Source: Prorocentrum cordatum (lineage: Eukaryota > Sar > Dinophyceae > Prorocentrales > Prorocentraceae). From it: DNA of 64,000 nt. Below the pieces are notes generated by a model. It worked only from the letters and a program-made list of their open reading frames with translations. It made no database searches and was not told the DNA's origin. Made by a program: the position numbers and the translations under genes. The stretch spans positions 45,199 through 109,198 of the forward strand of contig CAUYUJ010000758.1 in assembly GCA_963575745.1 (NCBI GenBank), given 5' to 3'. Shown piece by piece: positions 41,021 to 51,934 of this stretch (the first letter of the stretch is position 1; every line of letters begins with the position of its first letter).

Positions 41021-41864
41021 TCTGTTCCGAAAATCGAGCGGCCCCAATTTGTCGGGTGGGGAAAAGTCACCAAATGGGTTTGCGTCGAGCGATCCCCACC
41101 GAAACCTTCGGCGTGTGTTCCCGGCGGTGTGAACGTCCCGTCTGACATGTTATGGAATGCGATGTGTTTTGATGTTGTGCTACGGTGTGGTCTATTATGT
41201 CATGTTATGGTATGGAATGATATGGCATATGATGGTGTGGTATGGTATGCGTTGTTATGTTATGTTATGAAGTGTGGTGTCATCGTCTGTGGTGTATGGT
41301 CCAGTATGCCATCGCGCACGTTAGTATTTTACAATGTCTAATGATATGATGTAGCATCGTATACAGCGCGATGTCATACCATGACTTGTCATACGTGCTG
41401 CGATGATATATGTCGTGTTATGTGTGGTGTGATGATGCGTTGTGTTGGGTGTCCTCTGTCACCGTCCGCATTGTTATGGTATGGTATGTTATCGTAGGTT
41501 ATGATATGCTATGTATGTTGTTGATGCTCCAATGTGTCACAGCATTCGCTGTTATGTTGTGCTGTTATGTGATTTGATTTGATATAACATGGCATGTGAG
41601 GCACTGGCATGTTCTGAGTTGGAATGTTCATGCCTGCGATTGGTTAGTATGGTATGATTGCGTTGTCATGTTATGTAATGTGTTGTGGTGTGATGATGTG
41701 CGATGGCATGGACTGCTCTGTCATGGTGTGTTATGGTATGATGTGCTATGCCATTATATGGTATGGCATGCTCAGAAATTGTCTGTTGCGCGGTGTGGTG
41801 CAATGCTCTGGTCTGTCATAGATTACAGTGTTGTGTTGTACTGTGTGTTGCCATGTTACGCTCG

Positions 41865-42140
41865 GGGTGGGACGCTCGGGGACACTTGGCGGGCCTGGGG
41901 ATCTGGCGGCCGCGGTATGCAGAGTGGCGCGAGGCGGGATATTCGGGGACACTCGGGGGACCAGGGAATCTGGAGGCCGCGGTATGCAGAGTGGGCGAGT
42001 CGGCGCGAGGCGGGACATTCAGGGGGCATTCGGGAGACCTGGGGATCTGGCGGCCGCGGTATGCAGAGTGGCGCGAGGCGGGACTCTCGTGGACACTCAG
42101 GGGACCTGGGGATGTGGCGGCCGCGGTAGGCAGAGTGAAC
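41865..42140 (+). repeat. Minisatellite array, compound unit copy 2
   Basis: The same unit as at 40,490-41,020, about four copies. Long frames through both arrays on either strand arise from the repeat. Confidence 0.9.
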
Positions 42141-42200
42141 GGTTCGGGATGCCTGTTTTTTACATCTAATAACCCCAATTAGTCGGGTGGGTAACAACTC

Positions 42201-43799
42201 TGAGGTCGTCTTTGGGCGTTGTTGGGAGTAATCGGAGCCCTCTTGACTTGGAGCCCCTCTGAGGTCCACTTGCAGCTATATTGGGCGATCTTGGAGCCAG
42301 AAGAGAGCCAAAGGAATGCGAGGACCGTGCACGACAAGCACACCGCACCACACAACATGTTTCCAGGAACGCCCCCGTATAAGCCGAAGCTGCGCACACA
42401 CGAACGAGCCGCGATGCATCGCTCCGAAATTGGAGGCGCCACGCACTGGAGCACACCGTGCCGCACCAGACCGCGTCACAACACATCGCACGCCTCACCG
42501 CACAGCACCGCACAGAACACCAAGCCGCATCCTTCCAGACCGCATCACGCCCCGCCCAAGCCCACCGCGCCCCAACCCACCCAACACCACACGCCGCACA
42601 AACCGCGCCGAGCTACGCACGCTTACATTCGCGGCCTGGCACGCGGTGAAGCTTGGGCCCGTCGCACCGAAACACCAACACACCGCGTTTGCACAGTGGT
42701 TCACCGCGCGAAGCCCAGAACACGTGCACGAAATGCAGAGGTCGTTCTCTCGGGGCAGCTCCGCACAAGGTCACACCCCGAATTCCCCTGAGATGCCCTG
42801 CGCTGATCGCAGCAAATGCCATGCTTCCTGTGGCAGAACCGCGCACATGTGCTCCATACGTGACATGGGGTATGGGGGAGAACAGAAAGCGCCATGGCCT
42901 CGTGTCTCCCAGGTCTGGGAGCACATCATGGAGAAGAAGGCGCCCGATTGTCTGTTGCGGCCGCTTCCCTCCCCGACGTCCCCTTCTCTGTGTACTGGTA
43001 TCGACTGGGTGCCCAGCGGCCCCGGTCTGCCCATGAGTACGTCTCCCGCGTTGTGTTTACTCCGTGTCGGTGTTCTTCTGCCCTGCAGGTGGAGGAGGTC
43101 AATAGGAATGATGAATGCCCTACTTCGCACAGTGCGAACCATCATGTCTTCACGCTCCCAGCATATCTTCTCGCCCTTTCCACATTGTCCATCGTACTCC
43201 GCCGTTGCCGTTGCCAATGTCCTCCTCGCTGGCCACCTAGCTCCGCCGCGCTCCACCTCCTTGAACTTCCCGCTGCTCCTTTGTCTTCCTCTCTCTGGCG
43301 GTGTGAAGCTTGATCGTACTGGTCAGCTGTCGAAGTTCGGCCTCGCGCAAGTGCTCACATGAAGCTCACCTCTCAAGAGCCCCCGTATGAAGTACACGGT
43401 TTCCTCAAGCGGTAGTATCTCAGTTGGGAACGACGGTATTGGTGAGTTGGCATACTTTCCTAGCAGACCCAGGATGCCAAGTTGGCCCACTAGACACTAA
43501 AACATGAGTTTCCGTGCACCCTATGGTTGTCGAGCATTCGGTTGCCTTGGCTTCTCCCTTGTGTGCATGATGCACCAGGATCGTTCGACGTCCGTGGTGT
43601 TGTTCGCCAGTTGCTCTTCCATCTTGTTGAAGTAATGTTTGCGTCACTGCACGGGACTCTGTCTGACCAGCTTGTCACCCAACCGTTTCCGCAAAGGAAA
43701 ACAACATATTGGACGCACGGTGAGCAGCGGAATTGTTGTAGGTCTGAATTCGTCAATCGTGTTATCATTGGCGTCGTTCGCAATGGCCCTTCCCACTGT
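42201..43799. other. No gene recognised; CAC-rich then mixed
   Basis: 42,300-42,700 is rich in CGCACCACAC-type sequence and open in several frames. The 43.4-43.8 kb stretch gives cysteine-containing minus frames that I do not recognise. Confidence 0.5.
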
Positions 43800-43958
43800 A
43801 CAGTCGGGCCGCTGGAGAAGGAGCCCTTTTCGATTGGGAGGGGCTCAGTGGTCCTTTATTGTTGTACAGTTTGTCTTAGGTGTTCCTTAGGTTGTCCATC
43901 GGACATCGACGTTTTACCGATGGAAAAAAGAGGCCCCGTTCCTTATTTGGGGTTCTTG
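43800..43958 (+). repeat. Dispersed repeat family N, copy 2
   Basis: Aligns with 7234-7394 from ACAGTCGGG to GAGGCCCCGTTCCTTATTTG. Confidence 0.75.
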
Positions 43959-44410
43959 ATGACAGCGTTTCGACTTTATCGCTCCACGGCGATGTCATCA
44001 TGTTCAGTGCGCAAGTCCTCGAGGCCCAGATGATCCGACCGGGGGTCCCTCTCACAGGTGGGGGCCCCACAGGGTCTTCGCCTTCCCATTGTTTGTTGTT
44101 TTCCTGCGGGTGCAGAGTTGTGCTTCGAAAATGGCGCCCGTCCTGTTTGAGCATACCACGTGAATCCCAAATGAATGCGCCGACATTGCCTCATGCTCGG
44201 CCTGGCTGCATCACGGCATGCGGCGTTCGCAAGCTGAGTGCATCGCCAGCATTGGTTCCCACCATTGCCAGGTCCAGAACGCGCGAGCCGCCGCCAGGAC
44301 TTCTGGGCAGTGTCAGTCACGCAACGCGATCTTTCCACGCTCCACGAGCAAAGGACGGTCTCCGTGTTCCCGGATAACCGCTGGTCTTTGCTCTTTGGGC
44401 GTCGCTTCAA

Positions 44411-44621
44411 AGGGGGGGGGGGGCGACAAGCAGGGGGGGAAGAAAGGTGCACCTCTCGGGCCCTAAAGGCCCCCTTTCGGGCTGGAAAGGGCCCCGTTAG
44501 GGTCCCCTTTTCTGCAACCCTCGCTGCCCTCCTAGAGGGGCCCTTTCGGAACCGAAAGGGGGCCTGCAGGGCCCAGAAGGTGCACCGTTCACCCCACCCC
44601 CGACCTGTCGCCCCCCCCCCT
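44411..44621. mobile_element. Foldback element L with G-run ends
   Basis: The left side GGGGGGGGCGACAAGCAGGG then AAAGGTGCACCTCTCGGGCC pairs with the right side GGGCCCAGAAGGTGCACCGT then CGACCTGTCGCCCCCCCCCC. Arms extend about 70 bp with mismatches, including AGGCCCCCTTTCGG and its complement. Confidence 0.75.
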
Positions 44622-44816
44622 TACCGTAGGTTCGTGTCGTGTCGACCGGCGGCGACTTCGCCAGCGGCGTTCAATTTTGAACGCCGCGGGCGACCCAAAA
44701 TCGTTCGATGTGGAACGATTTGGACGTTTCGGAAACGGCCGATCATTCAAGGTTGAGCGATCCCCGCGGTGACAGAAGCCAACGCCGAAGTCGGCACGAC
44801 ACGAACCTAACGTAAG
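44621..44816. mobile_element. Foldback element K with 25-bp TIRs
   Basis: TTACCGTAGGTTCGTGTCGT at the left pairs with ACGACACGAACCTAACGTAA at the right. Two smaller palindromes lie inside (CGTTCAATTTTGAACG and AAATCGTTCGATGTGGAACG). It starts where element L ends. Confidence 0.8.
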
Positions 44817-44992
44817 CGACGCCCAACGGGAGCCTCATTTCCGCGGGTCCTTTGTCCTTGCTGCCCCTGCCGCGGAGATTATGTCATGGGAAGCCTAGGA
44901 GGTATGCGAACCGCGACCGCCTGCCCCAGGACACAATCGCGGCGGACGGCTGGGTGCCGAAGCAGACAGTCCAGGAAGTGCAGGGGGCCCAC

Positions 44993-45180
44993 TCCTCCTC
45001 CACCTCCTCCTCCTCCTACTCCTACTCCTAGTCCTAGTCCTACTCCTACTCCTACTCCTACTCCTCCCCTCCTCCTATTCCTCCTCCGACTCCTCCTCCT
45101 TCTCCTCCAGGGGTAAGGCTTGAGGCCAGGGAGGAGGGAACGAGCAGGAGGAGGAAGAGAGGAAGCGGGGGGACCTGGAT
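44993..45180. repeat. (CTC)n then GGA-rich strand switch
   Basis: CTCCTCCTACTCCTACTC-type triplets (44,993-45,110) are followed by GGAGGAGG-rich sequence (45,125-45,170). Confidence 0.85.
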
Positions 45181-45720
45181 CTGGCCACGCTTTCGCGAGT
45201 CGAGCGGGCGACGCCAGGACGTGCGCGCCGCGCCGGCGTCAAAGCCAAAGCTTCTTGCGACCGTGTTGGTGCCGCAGTCGGGCTTTCGCAGCTCCTCCAC
45301 GGGGGCCGATTCTAGAATGGTTCCGGCGGTGTCATCTGAGCTGCTTGACAATATCGTACATAGACAGAGAGATGGTCGGCCTTTTCATGTGAAGTACGAG
45401 TGGGGGGGGTCCCGCTAAGCAGCACGCGCGCCAGGGAAAGCGAAGAGATAAACAAAAGCGATCAGAAGCAATATGGGAATGGAGGAGAGGAACGTGTGTG
45501 CGTGTGCGGATGTGAAAGTAGAGTGGAGGGAAACGGGGGCAGAGTGGAGTCGAGACGATGAGCATGCAGCAAGAACCACCTCGGGAGCAGAAGTTTGAGT
45601 ACAGCGGCGAGAGGAGAAGCGGGGATGCGCACGGGAATTGTCGAGCCAGAAGCATGCAGGAAGAAGGCCAGCTACAGTCAGGTCGCTGACATGCATGCAG
45701 TAGAAAGCCAGGCCAAGAAA
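45181..45720. other. No gene recognised
   Basis: Mixed sequence. AGCCAGAAGCATGCAGGAAG at about 45,648 recurs at about 46,050. Confidence 0.5.
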
Positions 45721-45870
45721 CACCCTGCTTGCCTCCAGGGTGCCCTAGGGGTTCTTCAGTTTCGGTGGTTTTGCTATGGGAAGCGTGGCGTTCCCACACA
45801 AAAAATCACGGGACGCCCCAGGGTCTCAGGGCTGGTTTTCTTGTGGAAGGTTTCGTTTGGACTGGAATCA
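45721..45870 (+). repeat. Dispersed repeat family C, copy 2
   Basis: CACCCTGCTTGCCTCCAGGG, GGTGGTTTTGCTATGGGAAG, AAAAATCACGGGACGCC and TTGTGGAAGGTTTCG match the other two copies. Confidence 0.8.
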
Positions 45871-46099
45871 GCTGTACCAATTGGCGTTCAGGATGGGGCT
45901 CTGGTTGTCGGGGCTGGTCCACAGAGTTCCGGGTCGGGGACGCAGTTGTTCGTGGCCAGGGCCGGCCGTGGCCAGGAAACAAACATCTTCCGTTCTATCT
46001 ACATCCGGCGCTGCCCAATGCTGGCAGGTTGGCGGCAGCGAGCCAGAAGCATGCAGGAAGGAGGCCAGTATTGGGCCACGGGCGGGGGGGGGAAGGGAG

Positions 46100-46275
46100 A
46101 AGGAGAAGGCCTTCTCAGAAGGCGGCGGGACTTCTCAGGAGCCCTCGCGCCTTCTGAGAAGTTGGTTGCGTCTTCGGGGGAGGTTCAGAAAACTTCTCAG
46201 AAGGCTGGGGGCCTTTTCCGAGCCTTCTGAGAAGGCCTCCTCCTTCTCACTTCCCCCCCTCGCTCGCCGCCGAAG
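46100..46275. repeat. Dispersed repeat family H, copy 2
   Basis: GCCTTCTCAGAAGGCGG, CCCTCGCGCCTTCTGAGAAG, AGAAAACTTCTCAGAAGGC and CTCGCCGCCGAA match 20,655-20,795. CCTTCTGAGAAGGC is itself palindromic and occurs several times. Confidence 0.75.
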
Positions 46276-46747
46276 TCTTGCACGGCACTGAACTGCTGGG
46301 CAGGAAGCCTTCAAGACGGTGTTCCTGGAAGACTTGTTGGCACGCCGCGCGTGCCTTTCTCTGGCCGCCCTCTGGCTTCGGAAGCCTTCGAGCGACCTAA
46401 TCGAGCGCCGACAACGCAAAACGCACAAGCGCGTCGGCGCACCCCTGGCGTATAGAAGCAGGGCACCATGCAAATATTGTGAAGGCCTTACGGCTGGTGC
46501 CGCCGACCCTGAAGGCGAGACATCCCCCTGGACCCCGGGGTCGGGGCCAGGGTTGGGGCTATGGCGGTAATCTGACCAGGCACACACCCCGGGGGACCTC
46601 CACAGGACCCCCCCGCGGGAACCCCCCCATTGGGACCCCCCCTCCCTTGGCGGGGAAGGGATCAAAGGGAAGGGGCTTCCCTTCGACTCAACTACGACGT
46701 TGCTCCGTTTCGCTTTGGCTGGCGCGAAGCGCAGGGAAAGGGGGGGA

Positions 46748-46779
<32 letters not shown>

Positions 46780-47150
46780 GCGGAGCGGCGACGGCGACGA
46801 CGGCGACGGCGACGGCGACGAACGGAAAAGCGCCTTCCACACGCCGACCGGGTCGGCGGATTCAGCCGATTGGTGCACTTCGCCAACCCACATTGCATCA
46901 CCGTTCGAATCTACGTGGGTGTTCGTACCGACTGGGAAGTTGCTGGGTGGCAACACCCAAGTTGTCCTAGCAGTATTGTGGAGCTCGCGTGTGCGGGGGA
47001 AGAAGCAGTCGTTGGGTAGATTGACAGCATCATTCAGCGGAACACGTCCCCACCCAAGCTTCACCATAGAAGCCCAAAGCATTCAGAGATAGCAACCATT
47101 GAGATCATAAAAAAGTATAACTTATGTTATGTTGAGCCCCTCCGTACGTT
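46276..47150. other. No gene recognised; (GAC)n inside
   Basis: GACGACGACGACGAC triplets at 46,749-46,780 and GGCGACGGCGAC at 46,795-46,820. No motif-bearing frame was seen. Confidence 0.5.
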
Positions 47151-47179
47151 GTCGGAGCATCGTATGCGATTATTGCAAG

Positions 47180-47880
47180 TCTCTGACCAACTAGGGGCTT
47201 CCTGGGGGACTCAAGGGCTTTGGGGGGTTGCCTTGGAGCAGATAGGGCATCATCGGGGATCGATTGGGACTGCGTCAGCCCATAATCGGGCTTGTCACCC
47301 ACGGGTCCCCGATCTTGGGCCGCTCCTGGAGTTTTCGTTGGGGCCTTCCAATGGATGGGCATGATATGGAGTCTTTGGAGCCCTCTTGGAGCCCTTCTGG
47401 GCTCCACTTGCAGCCATCTTGGCTGATTGGGGCCACATTAAGGCCTCGGAAGCCCATCTCGAGCGAAAAGACAAGACAGCCATTTAGAAAACATAGATCG
47501 CTGAATGAGTTGGGCCTCCGAGAGGCCTCTATCGGTCTGTCTTAGGCCACCTTGGGGCCATCGTGGGGCTTCTTGGGGCTGTTTCCAGGGACGCCTCGGG
47601 GCCTGCCACTTGTTGATCCCCGCTCCTGTGCTGTTCTTGGCTTGACTGCGCTTGCGCTCTTTGGTTTTCGGAGCATTGCTGCGCTTCACTTTGGTAGGCA
47701 TCCAGGCGATCTTGCAGCCACCTTGAGGCCTCAGAAGCCCAGCAGAAGCAAAACAGCGAGAACGCCCAAACCACTGAAACACTACGTGCTGAGTGGATGT
47801 TGTTGGCCCCTTGGGGGCTGTCTTGAGCCACCTCGGGGCTATCTTGGGGCCTCCAGTGGCTTTTTCAGGCCACCTCACGG
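47180..47880 (+). repeat. TTGGGGCC-type array
   Basis: CTTGGAGCCCTTCTGGG, CACCTTGGGGCCATCG and CTTGGGGCTG-type units recur through 700 bp. GGCCTCGGAAGCCCATCTCG (47,440) and GCCTCAGAAGCCCAGCAG (47,729) mark internal boundaries. Confidence 0.75.
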
Positions 47881-47882
47881 CC

Positions 47883-48056
47883 TACAGCCAACCCGCATTG
47901 TAAGGATGAGCAATTGTTCAAGGTTACCCTTGCATCCTTCCCCTTAGGCCCATCAATGGCCGCTTTCGCGGGCCACCCCCCGAGCGCAAAGTGTCGACAT
48001 GGCCTTCCAAGGCCCTTGCATCCTATTTCCCGTCCTTATTATACGGGTTGGCTGTA
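47883..48056. mobile_element. MITE family J, copy 1 with 25-bp TIRs
   Basis: TACAGCCAACCCGCATTGTA at the left pairs with TTATTATACGGGTTGGCTGT plus A at the right. The 174-bp element starts and ends with TA. The interior has CCCTTGCATCC twice. Confidence 0.85.
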
Positions 48057-48508
48057 CCACCCATTGATCCCCCCTCTTGAAGCCCCCCGTAGAGCTCTCC
48101 TGGGTCGCTCTTGGGGATCTTCGGAGGCTCCCTCGGGTCCTTCTCTCGGGCCGCCCCCAGGGGCCGCGACGCGCGCGCGAACTAATAATACGAATACAAC
48201 CCTGGACCTGCTACTGGAGAGTCTGGCACGCGTTCGCCCCGCGGAGCATCACGGCCGATCTCCTGGACGGCACGACGAAGGCAGGCGAGTGTCCTTCCCC
48301 CCGATCCTCCTCTCACCTCCTCCGGCTCCCTCCGCGTTCCACAGACTCATCACCACCACCATCGGCATGAGCACCATTGCCGCTGTCGTTGCCTTTTTAC
48401 CATTACCAGCATCAGCAGCAGCAGCAGCAGCAGCGGCGCTCCCCCTACTTCTGCCTCGGTCGGCGGCGCCGCCCGTGGACGCGGGCCAGGCCGCCCAGTT
48501 TCATGGTG

Positions 48509-48667
48509 TTAAGTCGGGCACGTCCCTCTACAGGGGGATATTCAAAAATAGTCAGAAAGTAGTCAGGGGACGATTTTTTTAGCATTCTGTAACATTGTTT
48601 GGAATATGTTTTGACTCTGCTTGATTTTTCGTTCAAATCCTTCTGTAGGGGGACACGCCCGACCTAA
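48509..48667. mobile_element. MITE family D, copy 5 (complete)
   Basis: TTAAGTCGGGCACGTCCCTC opens and GGGGGACACGCCCGACCTAA closes it; length 159 bp. It is one of the best preserved copies. A (CAG)n tract lies about 75 bp upstream (48,412-48,436). Confidence 0.88.
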
Positions 48668-49125
48668 TGATCGTGGGACGAGGGGTCGGGAGGCTGGTGG
48701 ATCGGATGACGTGACTTGCTGCCTAGACTCAACGCTGGCGTACAGTGCGCAGTGTGTTGGTAGCACGGCCCTCATGTGGGGCCTCTGAGGTAAGTGGCTG
48801 CGGAGGGGGGCAAGCGCAGGTGGAACCTCACGCGGTTGTTTATGGTTACCCGTGGCAATTGAAAGACGTGTGATGTTCCATCGTGGCATCGTGAGCGCTG
48901 GTCCCGAAAGAGTGCCCGCCATGTCTGCGCGCCTGGTCGCCGGATCGCCCTAGAGGGGCAGCGCGAGCTCCGCTCGAGAGGGCATCGGGCTCAGAAGCGA
49001 CTCCATACCGAGAATGATTGGCGCGAAAACGACGCTTAGAAGTCTTAAAGTGTCACAGCTGGTGTGACGAGCAGACTTCCAGGAGCCACCTGACTTGACC
49101 TGACCCCCGCCCCCGTCCACCTCAT
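48668..49125. other. No gene recognised
   Basis: Mixed sequence without repeats shared elsewhere in the window. Confidence 0.5.
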
Positions 49126-49800
49126 CCTCCTCATCCTGTTCCTCCTCCTCCTCCGCCGCCTCCTCCTCCTCCTCCTCCGCCGCCTCCTCCTCCTCCTCCT
49201 CCTCCTCCTCCTCCTCCTCCTCCTCCTCCCCCTCCTCCTCCCCCTCCTCCTCCTCCTCCTCCCACCCCCGCCCCCCCCCCCCTCGCCCTGCCTCCGCCTC
49301 CGAGCGCAAGAGGAGCACGGAGGAGGGAGGAGGAAGAGGAGGAGGAGGGAGAGAGGAGGAGGAGGAGGGGAGAAGGGGAGGAGCAAGAGGAGGAGGAGGA
49401 GGAGGAGGAGGAGGAGGAGGAGGAGGAGGAGGAGGAGGAGGAGGAGGAGGAGGAGGAGGAGGAGGAGGAGGAGGAGGAGGAGGAGGAGGAGGAGGAGGAG
49501 GAGGAGGAGGAGGAGGAGGAGGAGGAGGAGGAGGAGGAGGAGGAGGAGGAGGAGGAGGGGAGGAGGAGGAGGAGGAGGAGGAGGAGAGGAGGAGGAGGAG
49601 GAGAGGGAGGAGGAGAGGGAGGGAGGGAGGGAGGGAGGGAGGGAGGGGAGGGAGGGAGGGAGGGAGGGAGGGAGGGAGGGAGGGAGGGAGGGAGGGAGGG
49701 AGGGAGGGAGGAAAGAAGGGAGGGGGGGAGGGAGGGAGGGAGGGAGGAGGAGGAGGAGAGAGGAGGAGGAGGAGGAGGAGGAGGAGGAGGAGGAGGAAAA
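49126..49800. repeat. Strand-switching CCT/GGA/GGGA satellite
   Basis: CCT triplets (49,126-49,262) give way over 55 bp to GGA triplets (49,318-49,615), then GGGA tetramers (about 49,610-49,745), then GGA again. The purine and pyrimidine halves can pair as a hairpin of more than 100 bp. Confidence 0.95.
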
Positions 49801-50140
49801 CCAGCGCAAGCACAACACGCATCACTGCTACTGCAACAAACCACCCTTCCTAAATCCTTCTTCACGGGTCCCGACTAGAATCGATTGATTGTGGCACGTA
49901 ATCCAGTGAAAGACATTCGTCAGAGAAACCTCAATCGTACCCGTACCGAAATACCACCCCAGGGATGTCAACGCCGCGATTCAACGTGATTGCTGCGCCC
50001 TGACATTCCTTAATCGTGCCAACACAACACCTATCCCGGGATTTCGACACCTCGAATAAACATTGTTGTTGAGTCCTGGCAATTCTCAATTGAGCCAGAA
50101 CGCAATTCTTGGGACTTCACTCTACGAATCTTTGGAGCGG
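49801..50140. other. No gene recognised
   Basis: AT-richer unique-looking sequence. Confidence 0.5.
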
Positions 50141-50425
50141 CTGCAAAGTTGTAAGACGAATGCGCGCGGCGCAAAGGCGAGATCCACCTTCGAAAAGGAA
50201 CAGCATTCCATCCTTGAAAAGATCAAAACTGTTCAGACGCATGTGCGCGGCGCTAGGACGAGATCCAGAGTTTGAAAACGACCCGCCCTCCATCCGTGAA
50301 AGTGGTGCAGCCTTTTAAGACGAATGTGAGTGACATTCAGGCGATAGACACTGTTTGAAAACCATTCGTCCTTCATCCTTGCAACTGGTAACCTGTAAGA
50401 CGAATTTGCGCGGCGCTTTGCAATA
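50140..50425 (+). repeat. Degenerate 80-bp tandem repeat, four units
   Basis: GTAAGACGAATGCGCGCGGC and variants occur at about 50,151, 50,231, 50,315 and 50,394, each preceded by TCCATCCTTGAAAA-like sequence. Confidence 0.75.
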
Positions 50426-50624
50426 GGAGCAGTTTGACAACGGCACGCGCTCATCCTGGAAAGTGTTCAAGCTTCTGGACCACAACAGGTGAGGAGGTCT
50501 CAGGCGAAGCTCTCGGCCTGCCCTCAGGGACACGTCTGCGGCAGTTGTTCCCCAAGCAGCGTTTGCATCTGGAGGTCCCTGCCTGTGTGTCAGGAGGACC
50601 TGGGCCTGTCTGGTGGCCTGGCGG

Positions 50625-51015
50625 CCCTGTGGTCGCCGTCGCCGACCCGTCGCCGCCTCGTCGCCGCCCGTCGTCTGCACTTGCCTTGCAGTCTGGCGGC
50701 TCCCTGGTCGCCGTCGCCGACCTCGTTGCAGCCTCGTCGCCGCCCGTCGTTTGCGCCTATCTGACGGTCCGGCGACTGTGGTCGCCGTCGCCGCCTCGTC
50801 GCCGCCCGTCGTCTGCGCCTGTCTGGCAGTCGGGCGGCTCCGTGGTCGCGGTCGCCGCCCCGTCGCCGCTTCGTCGCGGCCCGTTGTTTGGGCCTGTCTG
50901 GCGGTTTGGCAGCTATGTTGTCGCCGCTGCCGACCCGTCCCCGCCCTGTCGCCGCCCGTCCTTCTGGGCCCATGTGGCGGCTATGTTGTCGCCGTCGCCG
51001 CCCCGTCGCCGCCTC
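50625..51015 (+). repeat. 75-bp minisatellite (six units)
   Basis: GGTCGCCGTCGCCGACC with CGTCGCCGCCCGTCGTCTGC and CTGTCTGGCAGT-like parts recurs at about 50,631, 50,706, 50,780, 50,844, 50,918 and 50,984. All frames stay open (Pro/Arg/Val-rich); no gene supported. Confidence 0.85.
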
Positions 51016-51284
51016 GCATAGATTGCAACGCATAGGGGACCGCACCGCCGCACCGCCGACCCTTTGGGGGCGAGTCGCTGTCGCGGCTTCTGGGTGCTGC
51101 GTGCCTTACGCGTGTATTTATATCGGAGACGCTTACAGCGAATCACCGCCGCCCCCTGCCTTTTGAAATCGTCCATGTGGCCGAGCGTTGTGGCAAGAGC
51201 TCTGCCAAGCTATCGGACCATGTGTTCCCCCAATCATTCTGGAAACCCTTTGGAGAACACTTGGGGGAGGATGGTGGGGAAGAT

Positions 51285-51740
51285 CAGAAGAAGGAGGAGG
51301 GGGAGGAGGACGAGGAGAAGGAGGAGGAGAAGGAGGAGGAAGAGGAGAAGGAGGGGGCATCTTAGGAGTCTCTGGGGGCACTCTTGGGGTCTTCTGGGAG
51401 TTTCCTGGGGGCCTCTTGGAGGCATCTTGGGGGCCTCCTTGGGCCTCTTGGGGGCATTTGAGGGCCTCTCGGGGGCCTCTCTGGCCGTCTTAGTGCATTC
51501 CTGGCCTGCCTGACGCCGTCGGAAGCCGTCTTAGAGGGCCTTCCTGGAGGTCCTCTTGGAGGCCTCTTGGGCCGTTTTGGGCCATCTTGAGGCTATCTTA
51601 GGCCGCCTTGGCTGCATCTTGGGCCGTCTTGGAGGCATCCTGGGGCCATCTTTGCTGTCTTGGAGGTCACCTTGGCCATCTTGGAGGCCATCTTGGGCCA
51701 TCTTGGCGGTCTTGAAAGCCATCTTGAGCCGCCTTATGGA
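51285..51740 (+). repeat. GGA tract followed by TTGGGGCC array
   Basis: GGA triplets (51,285-51,355) lead directly into GCATCTTAGGAGTCTCTGGG- and CCTCTTGGGGGC-type units to about 51,740. It matches the second and third parts of the composite module but lacks its core. Confidence 0.8.
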
Positions 51741-51934
51741 ACAAATTCTGCACGCGTTCCAGGTGGCCGGCGGGCTGGGCCGGAGCCCCACGGGAGAGGT
51801 CTTCTCGAAAAAAAACAAAACCCAAACCGAAAGGGTCCAGCACGCCAGGCACCCCTGTGGCAAGCCAACAGGGGGCAGCGGATCTAGTGGCCTTCGGGCC
51901 CATCCCGCCACCGTGACTGGGTTGTGGTTCAGAG

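Larger units (their letters stand above)
39727..42200 (+). repeat. Duplicated compound unit: TATG-rich DNA plus 65-bp minisatellite
   Basis: Copy 1 (39,727-41,085) and copy 2 (41,086-42,200) each begin TCGAGCGATCCC then ACCTTCGGCG, pass through about 700 bp of TATGGTATG-rich sequence, then a 60-70-bp minisatellite, and end with AACGGTTCGG or GACGGGTCGG, CCCCAATT and GTCGGGTGGG. The order of all four parts is the same in both. Confidence 0.85.

Noticed and set aside
40477-41148. Pro/Arg/Ser-rich frames on both strands of the 65-bp minisatellite
   Set aside because: Repeated in step with the minisatellite and shifted by its indels; no independent evidence of coding.
49045-49865. Long minus-strand frames (Leu/Pro/Ser/Gly runs)
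   Set aside because: Triplet and tetramer satellite translation, no complexity and no motif.
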